Assembly (NCBI GenBank): GCA_964490145.1
Contig: CAZBBS010000002.1
Span: forward strand, 1 to 64,000
Reading direction: 5' to 3'
Length of the DNA: 64,000 bases
Source: Eutrophocola sp964490145
GTDB lineage: Bacteria; Pseudomonadota; Gammaproteobacteria; Pseudomonadales; Pseudohongiellaceae
Position 1 is the stretch's first letter. The number at the start of each line of letters is the position of its first letter. Below are positions 52,262-61,333 of this stretch, piece by piece. A program made the translations under genes and the position numbers. The notes beneath the pieces are model-generated. The model saw nothing but the letters and a program-made list of their open reading frames with translations. It was not told the DNA's origin and ran no database searches.

Positions 52262-53164
52262 ATGACCATGGACATCATCATCAAGCGACGCAGTCTTCTC
52301 AAAGCCCTGGCAGCAACACCATTGCTGGCAGCACAGGTTCGGGCCGCCAGCGAAGCAGGTCTTGGGCCGCGACAGGGACGTATCAAGCAGAGCGTGATGC
52401 CGCAGGTATGGGCCGGTACCGATTTCACGCTTGAAGAACGTTGTGAAATTCTGTCAACGATGGGTTTTGCCGGCATGGACTTGCCAGCCCCGGACCAGAT
52501 TTCTGTTTTACGTGATTATGGTCTTGCGCCGACCTTGATGGGGGGGCGAATTGGTACCGGGACTTCCTTTGAAAACGGACTGATCAGGAAAGAGCTTCAT
52601 GACGAGATCGAAGAGGCGATCCACGGGGGTATCGATATGTGCGTGGACGCTGGCTGCACCAACCTGATCGCTTTTCCTGGCGAGCGTCGCGGCATGTCGC
52701 GCGAAGAGGGTGCTGATCATGCCGTGGAAATACTTTCCAGGGTCGCACCTTACGCAGAGCAGAAAGGCGTAAAGGTCTGCATGGAGATTACCAACTCCAA
52801 GGTGGCTGCGGACAATCGTACTGACCAGGTCTTTGATGATATCCACTGGGGGTTTGATGTTTGCCGTCGTACAGGGTCCGCCAATATTGCCGTCGTTTAT
52901 GATTTCTACCATGTCCAGATTGCGAATGGCGATGTGGTCAGAACCATGCGTGATAATCTGGACATGATTTGCCACATGCATGTGGCAGGCGTACCCAGTC
53001 GCCGTGAAATCGACAGAACCCAGGAACTGGATTATCACTGGATAGCCCGGCAGATTGCTGACTCTGGCTATGACGGATTTGTAGCTCATGAATATCGGGC
53101 CGCTGATGGCAGAAACCCGCTGATCAGTTTAGCCACCGGCTATGACATCCTGACGGTTTACTGA
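52262..53164 (+). CDS. Tat-exported TIM-barrel isomerase-like protein
   Basis: A 300-residue protein with an RRSLLKALAATPLLAAQVRA leader of the Tat type and a sugar-isomerase/AP-endonuclease TIM barrel. Recognisable strands are GVKVCMEITNSK, VVYDFYHVQI, HMHVAGVPSRREID and DGFVAHEY, corresponding to the metal-binding Glu/His positions of hydroxypyruvate-isomerase-like proteins. A second in-frame ATG lies at 52268. Export makes a metabolic Hyi role unlikely; a periplasmic sugar isomerase or epimerase is possible. Confidence 0.75.
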   Translation: MTMDIIIKRRSLLKALAATPLLAAQVRAASEAGLGPRQGRIKQSVMPQVWAGTDFTLEERCEILSTMGFAGMDLPAPDQISVLRDYGLAPTLMGGRIGTGTSFENGLIRKELHDEIEEAIHGGIDMCVDAGCTNLIAFPGERRGMSREEGADHAVEILSRVAPYAEQKGVKVCMEITNSKVAADNRTDQVFDDIHWGFDVCRRTGSANIAVVYDFYHVQIANGDVVRTMRDNLDMICHMHVAGVPSRREIDRTQELDYHWIARQIADSGYDGFVAHEYRAADGRNPLISLATGYDILTVY

Positions 53165-53519
53165 GTGAGTCTTTTATCAGGACTTTTCAGGAACCCTTCA
53201 ATTTTTCAGGGAAAATATTTCTGTTGCCCGGACATCCGGTGAAACCGGGATATTGTGTAAAAAATTTGCATCAAGGCTCCAAAATCCGTCTGTGTACACA
53301 TGAGCACGCCTTGCAACATATTGAAAAATAAGAAAAAAATACCCCTGAAAATCTCCGGTTGACCTTGCCCCCCACAATCTGTACAACTGTTCCGTTTTTT
53401 TGCGGGATTCTGCCATCATTTTTCATATAAGAAGTGAAGCTGAATCACTCGAAATTTGAGGGTGTTTCACCGGCAAAAAATGTAGTAGCACTTTCTATCA
53501 ACTATAAATGGGGGAGTTC
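53165..53519 (+). promoter_or_regulatory. 355-bp leader of the TonB receptor with candidate promoter
   Basis: No gene is seen here. A sigma-70-like pair, TTGACC at 53359-53364 and TACAAC at 53382-53387 with 17-bp spacing, lies about 130 bp before the receptor start and implies a long untranslated leader. GC-rich inverted repeats near 53225-53250 (CCGGACATCCGG, CCCGG/CCGGG) could terminate the upstream transcript or act in regulation. No Fur-box-like sequence was recognised. Confidence 0.45.
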
Positions 53520-56036
53520 ATGAAACTTACCAAAATGAAAGTTGCAGTATTTTCTGCGCTGGCTGCACAGGCCGGCTTTATGGCAGATACTGCTATTGCC
53601 CAGAGCAATGAGGGCATTGAAGAGATCATTATTACAGCTACCCGTCGTGAGACTGATGTCCAGGACGTTCCTCTGGCTGTAACTGCTCTGACTGGCGACA
53701 GCCTGGAAGACCAGAACATTGAAAACCTGGAAGACCTGACAGGTGTTGTACCTAACGTACTGATTGCCGGTGGCAACGGTGGTACTACTTCCGGTTCTTT
53801 CTATATGCGTGGTATCCCCAACGTTGGTGTTTACCTGGACGGTATCTGGCAGGTATCCAACAACGGTCTGCTGACTCGTGATTTCGTTGAGCTGGACCGT
53901 GTGGAAGTTCTGCGTGGTCCTCAGGGTACCTTGTACGGACGTGACTCCACCGGTGGTTCCATCCACATGCACTCCAAGCGTCCTTCTGAAGAATTTGGCG
54001 TTAGCGTAAAAGCTGGCGTTGGCAACCTGGACCGTCGTGACCTGATGGTTTCCATGGATCTGCCGCTGGGTGACAACCTGCGCAGCAAGTGGACCGTAGG
54101 CAGCTACGAGCAGGATGGCTGGATCAAGTCCCTGACTACCGGTGACAACGCCGGTTGGATGGACAGCCAGGTTTTCCGTGGCGACATCGAATGGACCCCG
54201 ACTGACAGCCTGACTTTCCGTCTGATCCACCAGGAAGACGACCAGGTTGGCCAGCAGGCTCGTGTACAGTCCCGCATTGACAATACTGTTGCTGATGTCC
54301 AGGGTTTCCAGATGGGTATCGCTCGTGCAGTGGATATCGCCTCTGGTGGTAAATTCAACCCCAACTATGCAGTAGCCGGCTATCCAGGCGGTACACTGGG
54401 CAAATGGGAAAGCCGTCTGTCTTCCACTGTTCCTAACGAACAGTACCTGCGTCAGACCACTGTTCATGCTGACTGGGACATCAACGACACCATGCACCTG
54501 AAATACATGTATGGTCGTACTACTGTGGATGCTTCCATTTACAATGACTGGGGCGGTTCCGAGTACAACTTCTTCGTCAACTATGATACCTCCAAGCTGA
54601 ATCTGGAGAGCCACGAAGTACAGCTGACCGGCTCCCTGTTGGACGACAGCCTCTTTTACACCCTGGGTTACTACAACTGGGAACAGGAGTCCCGTAACCG
54701 TGGTGTTGAGTGGGGTTCAGCTGACTGGACATTTGCTGCTGACAACAATGGCACAACCCAGACCCTGGATTGGCAGGCTGTTCTGGATAGCCCGTATTGT
54801 AGTGACTCCCCGTCTGACCGTGGTCTGACCTTCCCTGGCGATGTATGGCCGCAGCCTTGTGGCTGGCTGGGCAACATCATTGGTGCTCCTTTTGCCGCTG
54901 GCTGGGGCTGGGCTCACGCCTTTGCCGGCCCGGGTTCTGCCAGTAACCAGTCTGACCGTCTGAACGGCCAGAACCAGGATGGTGATGCTTACTTCGGTGA
55001 ACTGACTTACAACATCAACGATGCATGGGACGTAACCGTTGGTTACCGTCATCATGAGCAGGACAACATGGGTGTTGTCATGTCTGACGCGCATTTTGCC
55101 GCCCAGATCGCTTCTGGTGTGACTGAAGCCCGTCCTGATGAGCTGAACACCCTGTTTGCCAGTCGTGGTGACGCTGTTGCCGGTACCTTCGATGTGTTCA
55201 ACCCAACCAGCTTCAGTGCCAATACCTGGCGCTTTGCGACCACTTACGACATCACTGAAGACCTGATGATCTACGGTGGTTACTCTGAAGGCTTTAACTC
55301 CGGTGGTGTTTCCCAGTACGAAGACAGCCTGGGTCCTGTAGAAATCTTCTACGATCCTGAAGTTATCGAGAACTGGGAACTGGGTCTGCGTTCTGACCTG
55401 CTGGATGGTGCGCTGCGTGCCAACGTAACCTACTTCTCCACTGACTGGCTGGGTATCCAGTACCTGGGTACTGTTATCGACCGTGTTTCCGGTACTGAAG
55501 CCACTGAGCTGGTACTGCAGAACACTGCCAATGGTAATGCTGAAGGTCTGGAGTTCGAGTTGACTTACCTGCCAACTGACAGGCTGACTCTGACTGCCAA
55601 CCTGGGCTTCCTGGACACCAAGTACACCAGCATTAATCCTGGTGCACCGCTGCCGCAGGATTCCGAGTTCGCCAGAGCGCCGGAAACTACCTACATGCTC
55701 AGCGCTGAATACGAGTTCGACAACGTATTCGGTGGCTCCCTGATGACACGTGTTCAGGCCAACTACTGGGATTCCTACTGGCGTGCTTCCACTCTGGAAC
55801 TGCGTCAGAACTTCCAGGGTCTGATCTCCGAGTCACCAGCTGGCGACCTGTGGATGACCAATGCCCGCGCGGTATGGACTCCACGTGACGGTGATTACTC
55901 CATCACTCTGTGGGGTAACAACCTGACTAACGAATACAACTTCAACTCCGGCTTCATGCACGGCGTTTGGCAGTTCGACTTCGCTACAGTTGACCGTCCA
56001 CGTGAATTTGGTCTGTCAATCGATGCAAGCTTCTAA
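53520..56036 (+). CDS. TonB-dependent outer-membrane receptor
   Basis: An 838-residue 22-stranded barrel receptor that imports a ligand using TonB energy. After the signal peptide (ending DTAIAQ) come the TonB-box-like EEIIITATRRE and the plug domain (DVPLAVTALTGDSLEDQNIENL, FYMRGIPNVGVYLDG, DRVEVLRGPQGTLYGRDSTGGSIH). The barrel ends LTNEYNF ... GLSIDASF with the terminal Phe. The ATG at 53520 is preceded by GGGGGAG. Codon choice (GGT, CGT, CTG, GTA) is more biased than in neighbours, suggesting high expression. The ligand is unknown. Confidence 0.93.
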   Translation: MKLTKMKVAVFSALAAQAGFMADTAIAQSNEGIEEIIITATRRETDVQDVPLAVTALTGDSLEDQNIENLEDLTGVVPNVLIAGGNGGTTSGSFYMRGIPNVGVYLDGIWQVSNNGLLTRDFVELDRVEVLRGPQGTLYGRDSTGGSIHMHSKRPSEEFGVSVKAGVGNLDRRDLMVSMDLPLGDNLRSKWTVGSYEQDGWIKSLTTGDNAGWMDSQVFRGDIEWTPTDSLTFRLIHQEDDQVGQQARVQSRIDNTVADVQGFQMGIARAVDIASGGKFNPNYAVAGYPGGTLGKWESRLSSTVPNEQYLRQTTVHADWDINDTMHLKYMYGRTTVDASIYNDWGGSEYNFFVNYDTSKLNLESHEVQLTGSLLDDSLFYTLGYYNWEQESRNRGVEWGSADWTFAADNNGTTQTLDWQAVLDSPYCSDSPSDRGLTFPGDVWPQPCGWLGNIIGAPFAAGWGWAHAFAGPGSASNQSDRLNGQNQDGDAYFGELTYNINDAWDVTVGYRHHEQDNMGVVMSDAHFAAQIASGVTEARPDELNTLFASRGDAVAGTFDVFNPTSFSANTWRFATTYDITEDLMIYGGYSEGFNSGGVSQYEDSLGPVEIFYDPEVIENWELGLRSDLLDGALRANVTYFSTDWLGIQYLGTVIDRVSGTEATELVLQNTANGNAEGLEFELTYLPTDRLTLTANLGFLDTKYTSINPGAPLPQDSEFARAPETTYMLSAEYEFDNVFGGSLMTRVQANYWDSYWRASTLELRQNFQGLISESPAGDLWMTNARAVWTPRDGDYSITLWGNNLTNEYNFNSGFMHGVWQFDFATVDRPREFGLSIDASF

Positions 56037-56060
56037 GCAGTAACCAGAAGCAAGGCATTA

Positions 56061-56092
56061 AAAATGGAGGGCTCAGGCCCTCCATTTTTTTT
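56061..56092 (+). terminator. Terminator after the TonB receptor, bidirectional shape
   Basis: AAAATGGAGGGC pairs with GCCCTCCATTTT around a TCAG loop, with eight T in a row on the + strand. It also lies beyond the leftward modC stop and can serve both. Confidence 0.93.
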
Positions 56093-56120
56093 GCCTGAAA
56101 TTCAGGAAGGTGTGGGTTTC

Positions 56121-57191
56121 CTATGCCAGGACGGCGATGGATTTGATTTGGGCAAAAACGGCTTTACCGGGGTTCAGTGCCAGTTCTGCAGCCGACTTGC
56201 GGGTAATGCGGGCGATAAGGTGGCTGTTTCCCAGTTTCAGCCTGACCATGACCTGGGAGCGGTTTTCATCCTTCATTTCAACGACGGTGACAGGGAAGAT
56301 ATTCTGAATCGAAGTGCCGTTCTGGTGCGCCAGGGTCAGACTGACATCCTGGGCAGCAATACGCAGACGCACATGTTGGCCGATGCTCAGATCAGTGCCT
56401 GATACAGTGAACAGCTGGTCCTCGCATTTCAGGTTTATCAGGCCGTAGGTCGCGTCCAAATCCGACACTTCAGCCTGCAGGAGGCTTTCAGCATCCCGCC
56501 TGCGGGAAAGCGGCAGGTCCAGCCGGGTGAGCATTTCCTGGATGGCGCCGGTGCCAAGCACCTCCCCATTTTTCAGGATGACCAGATTGTCTGCGAGCCT
56601 GGCCACCTCATCAGTAGCATGACTGACATAGAGGATGGGTATTGCCAGTTCACTCTGCAGTCGCTCAAGGTAGGGCAGGATGTCCAGTTTGAGTTTGTTA
56701 TCCAGGGAAGAGAGGGGCTCATCCATTAGCAGTAGCTCAGGACTTGTGGCAAGCGTTCTGGCAATGGCGACCCGTTGCTGTTCGCCCCCCGAAAGAGTTG
56801 CCGGCCGACGTTCAAGCAGGTGGCCGATATTGAGCAACGCGATGATCTCATCAAGCGCTATCCGCCGCCTGTTTTCAGGCATTCTCCGGTAACCGAAATT
56901 CAGATTTCCCCTGATATCCAGATGCTGAAAGAGACTGGGTTCCTGAAACACAAAACCGATCGGGCGTTGATAGGCGGGCAGGAAAGTCTTGTCATCCTGC
57001 CAGCATTGGCCGCGAAAATGAATTTGTCCGCCAGGAATCTGTTCAAGACCTGCAATGGCCCTGAGCAAGGTGGTTTTGCCGCTGCCTGAAGGACCGAATA
57101 TTGCTGTTACGCCCTGGTCCGGCAGGGCAAGATCCACTGACAGCCTGAACCCATCACGCCTCAGATTAAAACGGGTGGTCAGCGTGCTCAT
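56121..57191 (-). CDS. modC: Molybdate ABC transporter ATP-binding protein ModC
   Basis: ATPase of molybdate uptake. The 356-residue protein has Walker A FGPSGSGKTTLL, the signature TLSGGEQQRVAIARTLA, Walker B LLLMDEPLSSLD, and a C-terminal TOBE/Mop-like domain (GQHVRLRIAAQDVSLTLAHQNGTSI) that binds oxyanions. The ATG at 57191 overlaps the modB stop (ATGA). It is the last gene of modABC. Confidence 0.95.
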   Translation of the reverse strand: MSTLTTRFNLRRDGFRLSVDLALPDQGVTAIFGPSGSGKTTLLRAIAGLEQIPGGQIHFRGQCWQDDKTFLPAYQRPIGFVFQEPSLFQHLDIRGNLNFGYRRMPENRRRIALDEIIALLNIGHLLERRPATLSGGEQQRVAIARTLATSPELLLMDEPLSSLDNKLKLDILPYLERLQSELAIPILYVSHATDEVARLADNLVILKNGEVLGTGAIQEMLTRLDLPLSRRRDAESLLQAEVSDLDATYGLINLKCEDQLFTVSGTDLSIGQHVRLRIAAQDVSLTLAHQNGTSIQNIFPVTVVEMKDENRSQVMVRLKLGNSHLIARITRKSAAELALNPGKAVFAQIKSIAVLA

Positions 57192-57853
57192 TTCCACAGC
57201 CTGAAACGTCCGTTAATAGCATAGACACTGGCCAGCATGATGAACGAGAGAGCCACCAGTCCCCCGGCCAGCCAGTGGGCATGGGCGTAATCCAGGCTTT
57301 CCACGTGATCAAAAATGGCTATGGACAATACCTGGGTATGCCCTGGAATGTTGCCGCCAATCATCAGCACGACACCAAACTCTCCCAGCGTATGTGCAAA
57401 GCCCAGAACACCTGCGGTTAAAAATCCCGGTCTTGCCAGGGGCAGGGCAACATGCAGGAAGCTGTCCCAGGGATTGGCGCGCAGTGTAGCGGCAACTTCC
57501 ATTGGGCGGGTACCGATAGCATGGAAAGCATCCTGAAGGGGTTGAATGACAAAGGGCATGGAGTAAATAACAGAGCCTATGACCAGCCCGGTAAAGGTAA
57601 AAGCCAGTGATTCCCCGGTCATTGCGGCGAACGGGCCGTTGGCACCCAGCAGAAGCAGCAGGTAAAAGCCCAGCACCGTCGGTGGTAAAACCAGGGGGAG
57701 GGCAACCAGGGCTTCCAGGGCCGGTTTGAAACGCCAGCGGGTGCTGGCCAGCCACCAGGCCATGGGTGTTCCAATCACCAGCAGGGTGAAGGTTGCGGTG
57801 AACGCCAGCCTGAGCGTCAGAAGCAGTGCGCTGAAATCATTGTCGGTAAGCAT
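57188..57853 (-). CDS. modB: Molybdate ABC transporter permease ModB
   Basis: A 221-residue inner-membrane permease with five to six helices and the EAA-type coupling loop EVAATLRANPWDSFLHVALPLARPGFLTAG, followed by FAHTLGEFGVVLMIGGNIPGHTQVLSIAIFDHVE, which is characteristic of ModB. It overlaps modA by one base and modC by four. Confidence 0.96.
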   Translation of the reverse strand: MLTDNDFSALLLTLRLAFTATFTLLVIGTPMAWWLASTRWRFKPALEALVALPLVLPPTVLGFYLLLLLGANGPFAAMTGESLAFTFTGLVIGSVIYSMPFVIQPLQDAFHAIGTRPMEVAATLRANPWDSFLHVALPLARPGFLTAGVLGFAHTLGEFGVVLMIGGNIPGHTQVLSIAIFDHVESLDYAHAHWLAGGLVALSFIMLASVYAINGRFRLWK

Positions 57854-58626
57854 CAGGGCGAATGATAACCATTGCGACGAATAATCGCCTGCCCAAAATC
57901 ACTTTTCAGAAAAGCCATGAATTCGGCGGCCGCTTCACTCTGCTTGAGCTGGACTGCCTCCATCGGCAGGTCGGGATAAAGTCCATCCGGCAGCAGCCAG
58001 AAATTACCGGCCTGCATGAAGCGGCCATAAATGATCTGGTTATAGGTAATGAGGGCAAGTTCCACGTCACCGCCAATGACAAACTGGTAGGTTTGTCCGG
58101 GATTGCTGCCGAGTATCAGTTTGTTCTCCAGTCCGTCCCAGGCTGACAGGTTTTCCAGGGCGGTCCGGGAGGCCTGACCCGTTCGGGAGAGTCTGGGGTT
58201 GGTGATCGCCAGTGTCTGGAATTCATGATTTTCCAGGATCTGCTGGCTGAGTGTACGACCGCCCAGCCCCCAGAGTGCAAGTCGTTGCCGTGCGTAGGTA
58301 AAGCGTGAACCCTCGATAGTTTTTCCGGCCTGTTCAAGGGCAAGCGGGCGTCTGTCGTCATCAGCCAGGAGTATATCGATATCTGCACCTGACATGATCT
58401 GTGAATAATGTTCACGGCTGTCACCCGGCTTAACGGTAATGCGGTGTTCGCTGACAGCTTCGAATTGCTGCCTCAGACTGTCCAGCGTGACATCAAAGTC
58501 GCTGGTTACGGCAATGCTAATTGTGGCTGCAGACAGCCATGGGCTGCTGCTGGACAGAATAAGAAAAAACAGGGCAGTTAAACCCGGTCGTTGAACAGGA
58601 AATGCGTGATTCATACCGCTGGGCAT
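57853..58626 (-). CDS. modA: Molybdate-binding periplasmic protein ModA
   Basis: A 257-residue precursor (or 253 from MNHAF at 58614) with a signal peptide ending WLSAA and the type-II binding fold (ISIAVTSDFDVTLDSLRQQFEA, GADIDILLADDDRRP, ELALITYNQIIYG). A promoter-like pair on the minus strand, TTAGCA (58653-58648) and CATAAT (58630-58625) with 17-bp spacing, runs into the first ATG. If it is used, translation would more likely begin at the second ATG with a very short leader. Molybdate supply fits the formate dehydrogenase and moaA/moaB in this window. Confidence 0.93.
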   Translation of the reverse strand: MPSGMNHAFPVQRPGLTALFFLILSSSSPWLSAATISIAVTSDFDVTLDSLRQQFEAVSEHRITVKPGDSREHYSQIMSGADIDILLADDDRRPLALEQAGKTIEGSRFTYARQRLALWGLGGRTLSQQILENHEFQTLAITNPRLSRTGQASRTALENLSAWDGLENKLILGSNPGQTYQFVIGGDVELALITYNQIIYGRFMQAGNFWLLPDGLYPDLPMEAVQLKQSEAAAEFMAFLKSDFGQAIIRRNGYHSP

Positions 58627-58687
58627 TATGCCAGAATGGAGCAGAACTGCTAAATCCCGGTGATCTGCACCTGTTGAGTCCTGGCGC

Positions 58688-59290
58688 TCAATCTCCCGGC
58701 ATGGGTATGAAACCCGACTGGCTGCGAACCCTGCCTATCCACGCTTCAATGTGGGGAAAGTAGGCAAGATCGAAGCCGCCTTCGTGGGCAACATGGGTGT
58801 AGGCAAACAAGGCAATATCGGCAATGGTCAGGGACTCACCGACCAGGTAGTCATTTCTTGCCAGATGCTTTTCCATCAGGGTCAGGGCACTTCGTCCACC
58901 GGCTTCCTTGCTGTCATATTCGGCCTGGCGCTGTGCCGGCATACCCTGGTATTTGTTGATGAACCGGCGAACAGCGATATAGGGTTCATGGCTGTACTGT
59001 TCAAAGAACATCCATTCCAGGGTCCTGGCTTTCAGGTAGCGATCAATGGGAAGCAGTGCGGAACCATAAGCCAGATAGAAAAGTATGGCATTGGATTCTC
59101 CCAGGAAACGACCATCCTCGAGTTCCAGCAGCGGGATTTTGCCATTGGGGTTTTTGTCCAGAAACTCCTCGGTACGAGTATCCCCGTTCATGATGTCTGT
59201 GTGAATCCATTCATGGGCAATATCCAGAAATGCACACAGGAGTTTGATTTTGTAGCAATTGCCTGAAACCAGATCGCCATAGATTTTCAT
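58688..59290 (-). CDS. Glutathione S-transferase family protein
   Basis: A 200-residue GST with a thioredoxin-like N-terminal domain (MKIYGDLVSGNCYKIKLLCAFL, the Ser/Cys active-site region, then NPNGKIPLLELEDGRFLGESNAILFYLA for glutathione binding) and an all-helical C-terminal domain (YLVGESLTIADIALFAYTHVA, the N-capping box). The start at 59290 follows GGAGAACAATAACA. The electrophilic substrate is unknown. Confidence 0.9.
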   Translation of the reverse strand: MKIYGDLVSGNCYKIKLLCAFLDIAHEWIHTDIMNGDTRTEEFLDKNPNGKIPLLELEDGRFLGESNAILFYLAYGSALLPIDRYLKARTLEWMFFEQYSHEPYIAVRRFINKYQGMPAQRQAEYDSKEAGGRSALTLMEKHLARNDYLVGESLTIADIALFAYTHVAHEGGFDLAYFPHIEAWIGRVRSQSGFIPMPGD

Positions 59291-59315
59291 TGTTATTGTT
59301 CTCCGAAGTAAGCGA

Positions 59316-59606
59316 CTAGCGAGGGAATAGAATTAATGCAGCAACAAAGATACTCCCGTTCAGTAAAAGTGCCAATATGGGTAAGACACGAGGTTTTTCA
59401 CCGCGGATCAGACCGATCTGCCCGGTTATCAGGCCGCTCAGGAGAAGGGCAATCATGAAAGACGTTGCCAGACTGCCAGGGCCATATCCTTTTGGCCCAT
59501 CGCTGGAGGTATCCAGGGTCGTCATCAGGATGACGGCAATCAGGGCAGTGCCATACGCCAGAATGGTGAATAGCGGTTTTTTGTGTTCGGCAGGTGTTTC
59601 TGTCAT
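59316..59606 (-). CDS. Small three-helix membrane protein, unknown
   Basis: A 96-residue hydrophobic protein with three predicted membrane segments (TILAYGTALIAVILMTTL, TSFMIALLLSGLITGQIGLI, ILALLLNGSIFVAALILF) and a short polar N-terminus. I do not recognise a family. It lies between the ABM-like gene (8-bp spacer) and the GST gene (25-bp spacer), so all three are probably co-transcribed. Confidence 0.6.
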   Translation of the reverse strand: MTETPAEHKKPLFTILAYGTALIAVILMTTLDTSSDGPKGYGPGSLATSFMIALLLSGLITGQIGLIRGEKPRVLPILALLLNGSIFVAALILFPR

Positions 59607-59614
59607 ACGCAGAC

Positions 59615-59977
59615 TCAGCGCCTGAAACCATACTCAAGAGTGAAATAGTTCGGGTTCAGGGCGGACAGAGGCTCATACAGTTTAGCCAGTTCCTCCCGGT
59701 TGCCGTGAATTTCCAGTTTCAACAGGTCGGCAATCTGGAGGGCCTCCTTGAGCAGATGGTCCACATTTTCCAGGTGTGCCAGGATGCCTTCGGCACCTTC
59801 ATAACCTTCCCGGCAATGCACTTCATCACCATTGAAGGTAAAGCCGTAATACAGACAGCGGGCTTCCTCACTGGTTTGCTGGACAAATTGTTCACACAGG
59901 CCTTTGAACTCTCCCAGTTTGCTTTTATGGACCTTGAAATAGGGAGCTAGAGAGACACAGGAATCGTGGCTGGACAT
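59615..59977 (-). CDS. Putative antibiotic-biosynthesis-monooxygenase-like (dimeric barrel) protein
   Basis: A 120-residue soluble protein with an alternating strand/helix pattern (LAPYFKVHKSKLGEFKGLCEQFVQQTSEEARCLYYGFTFNG, HCREGYEGAEGILAHLENVDHLL) that resembles the ABM/ferredoxin-like dimeric alpha+beta barrel. No catalytic residues can be named. First gene of a leftward three-gene unit with the membrane protein and the GST. The terminator at 60007-60032 isolates it from the amidohydrolase gene. Confidence 0.6.
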   Translation of the reverse strand: MSSHDSCVSLAPYFKVHKSKLGEFKGLCEQFVQQTSEEARCLYYGFTFNGDEVHCREGYEGAEGILAHLENVDHLLKEALQIADLLKLEIHGNREELAKLYEPLSALNPNYFTLEYGFRR

Positions 59978-60006
59978 GTTTATACCTCAATATTTTATCT
60001 AGGAAA

Positions 60007-60032
60007 AAAAAAGAGGCCGAAGCCTCTTTTTT
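60007..60032 (-). terminator. Terminator downstream of the LigJ-like gene, bidirectional shape
   Basis: AAAAAAGAGGC pairs with GCCTCTTTTTT around a CGAA loop, 5 bp beyond the stop of the leftward amidohydrolase gene, with T runs on both strands. Confidence 0.92.
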
Positions 60033-60036
60033 ATAA

Positions 60037-61044
60037 TCAGATTTTCAGTCTTGGGAAAACCTTGCGGATATTGTGCTCGAAAATATTGGCTTTCTCCTGA
60101 TCCGAAATATCAGCGTCTTCGATGTAGCGTTTGGTGTCATCGAAATAATGCCCGGTTTCCGGATCGATTCCCCTGACAGCACCCACCATTTCCGAGGCAA
60201 ACAGGATATTTTTGTTGTCGATGACTTTCAGCAGCATATCAATGCCTTTCTGATGATAAACGCAGGTATCGAAATACACATTGTTCATCACCAGCTCATC
60301 AAGCGGCGGCAGTTTCATCATGTCAGCCAGACCGCGGAAACGTCCCCAGTGGTACGGAACTGCTCCACCGCCATGAGGGATAATGAATTTAATGGTCGGA
60401 AAATCCTGGCATACCGTGCTTTGCATCAGCTGCATGAAAGCCGTAGTGTCGGCACTCAGGTAATAGGAACCCGTGGAGTGGAAGGCCGGATTGCAGGCAC
60501 CGCTGACATGAATCATGGCAGGGACATCAAGCTCGACCATTTTTTCGTAAATGGGGTACCAGTATTTATCTCCCAGGGGCGGAGAATTGAAATGTCCGCC
60601 TGAAGGGTCCAGGTTGAGATTGCAGCCCACGAATCCAAACTCTGTTACACAGCGCTCAAGTTCGGCCACTGAGTTGCTCAGATCGGTGCCGGGACTCTGT
60701 GGCAGGGCGCAGCCGCCGATGAAATTGTCTGGATACAACTGGGTGACGCGGTAGATCAGTTCGTTGGTATGCTCGGTCCAGTATTTGCTGGTCCAGGCGT
60801 TGCCCACATCGTGCCCCATCCAGGAGGCGCGGGGAGAAAAAATGGTGTAGTCGGTGCCACGTTCGCGCTGGAGTTTGAGCTGGCTGTTTTCCAGGCTGTC
60901 CCTGATCTGGTCATCACTGATGTTAATGTGGCCTTTTTCACCCTGAAAGAGCGGATCATTTTTAAGGGCAGCTTTTTGTGCCTCCCGATAATCTCCCAGT
61001 TCATCGGGAGCCGTGGTGTAATGGCCATGACAATCTATAATCAT
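60037..61044 (-). CDS. Amidohydrolase-2 family protein, 4-oxalomesaconate hydratase (LigJ)-like
   Basis: A 335-residue metal-dependent TIM-barrel enzyme. It starts MIIDCHGHYTTAPDELGDYR, which matches the N-terminus of LigJ-type 4-oxalomesaconate hydratases, including the HXH metal site. Conserved later elements are MIHVSGACNPAFHSTGSYY, KFIIPHGGGAVPYHWGRFRGL, YFDTCVYHQKGIDMLLKVI and FASEMVGAVRGIDPETG. LigJ acts in the protocatechuate/gallate 4,5-cleavage route. The ATG at 61044 is preferred to that at 61065. No other lig/gal gene is present, so a related decarboxylase or hydratase is possible. Confidence 0.8.
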   Translation of the reverse strand: MIIDCHGHYTTAPDELGDYREAQKAALKNDPLFQGEKGHINISDDQIRDSLENSQLKLQRERGTDYTIFSPRASWMGHDVGNAWTSKYWTEHTNELIYRVTQLYPDNFIGGCALPQSPGTDLSNSVAELERCVTEFGFVGCNLNLDPSGGHFNSPPLGDKYWYPIYEKMVELDVPAMIHVSGACNPAFHSTGSYYLSADTTAFMQLMQSTVCQDFPTIKFIIPHGGGAVPYHWGRFRGLADMMKLPPLDELVMNNVYFDTCVYHQKGIDMLLKVIDNKNILFASEMVGAVRGIDPETGHYFDDTKRYIEDADISDQEKANIFEHNIRKVFPRLKI

Positions 61045-61333
61045 ACTTCTCTGGTCTCCGGTCATAATAAAGCAGGCGGCTAAGATAGCAGATTTGTAGT
61101 TGCCATGCAGTCAGGAAATGGGGGGCAATTTTGCTGCTGAATGCCTGGCTGGAGCCCATGAAAATGGCTGGTCCGGTGGGTTTCGATAATCTTGAAACCG
61201 GATTGATTGCCGATCCTTTATGGCAATATAAAATACATTATTAACAATAAGTTATGTTTAAGATCTAAAGTATTGTGTCACTGTTCAAGTAGTGGGGGAA
61301 TACTATTCAGTCAGTCTCAGGGAGAAGTGTGGA

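Noticed and set aside
53502..54614. 370-codon frame opposite the TonB receptor
   Set aside because: Antisense shadow caused by strong codon bias of the receptor gene.
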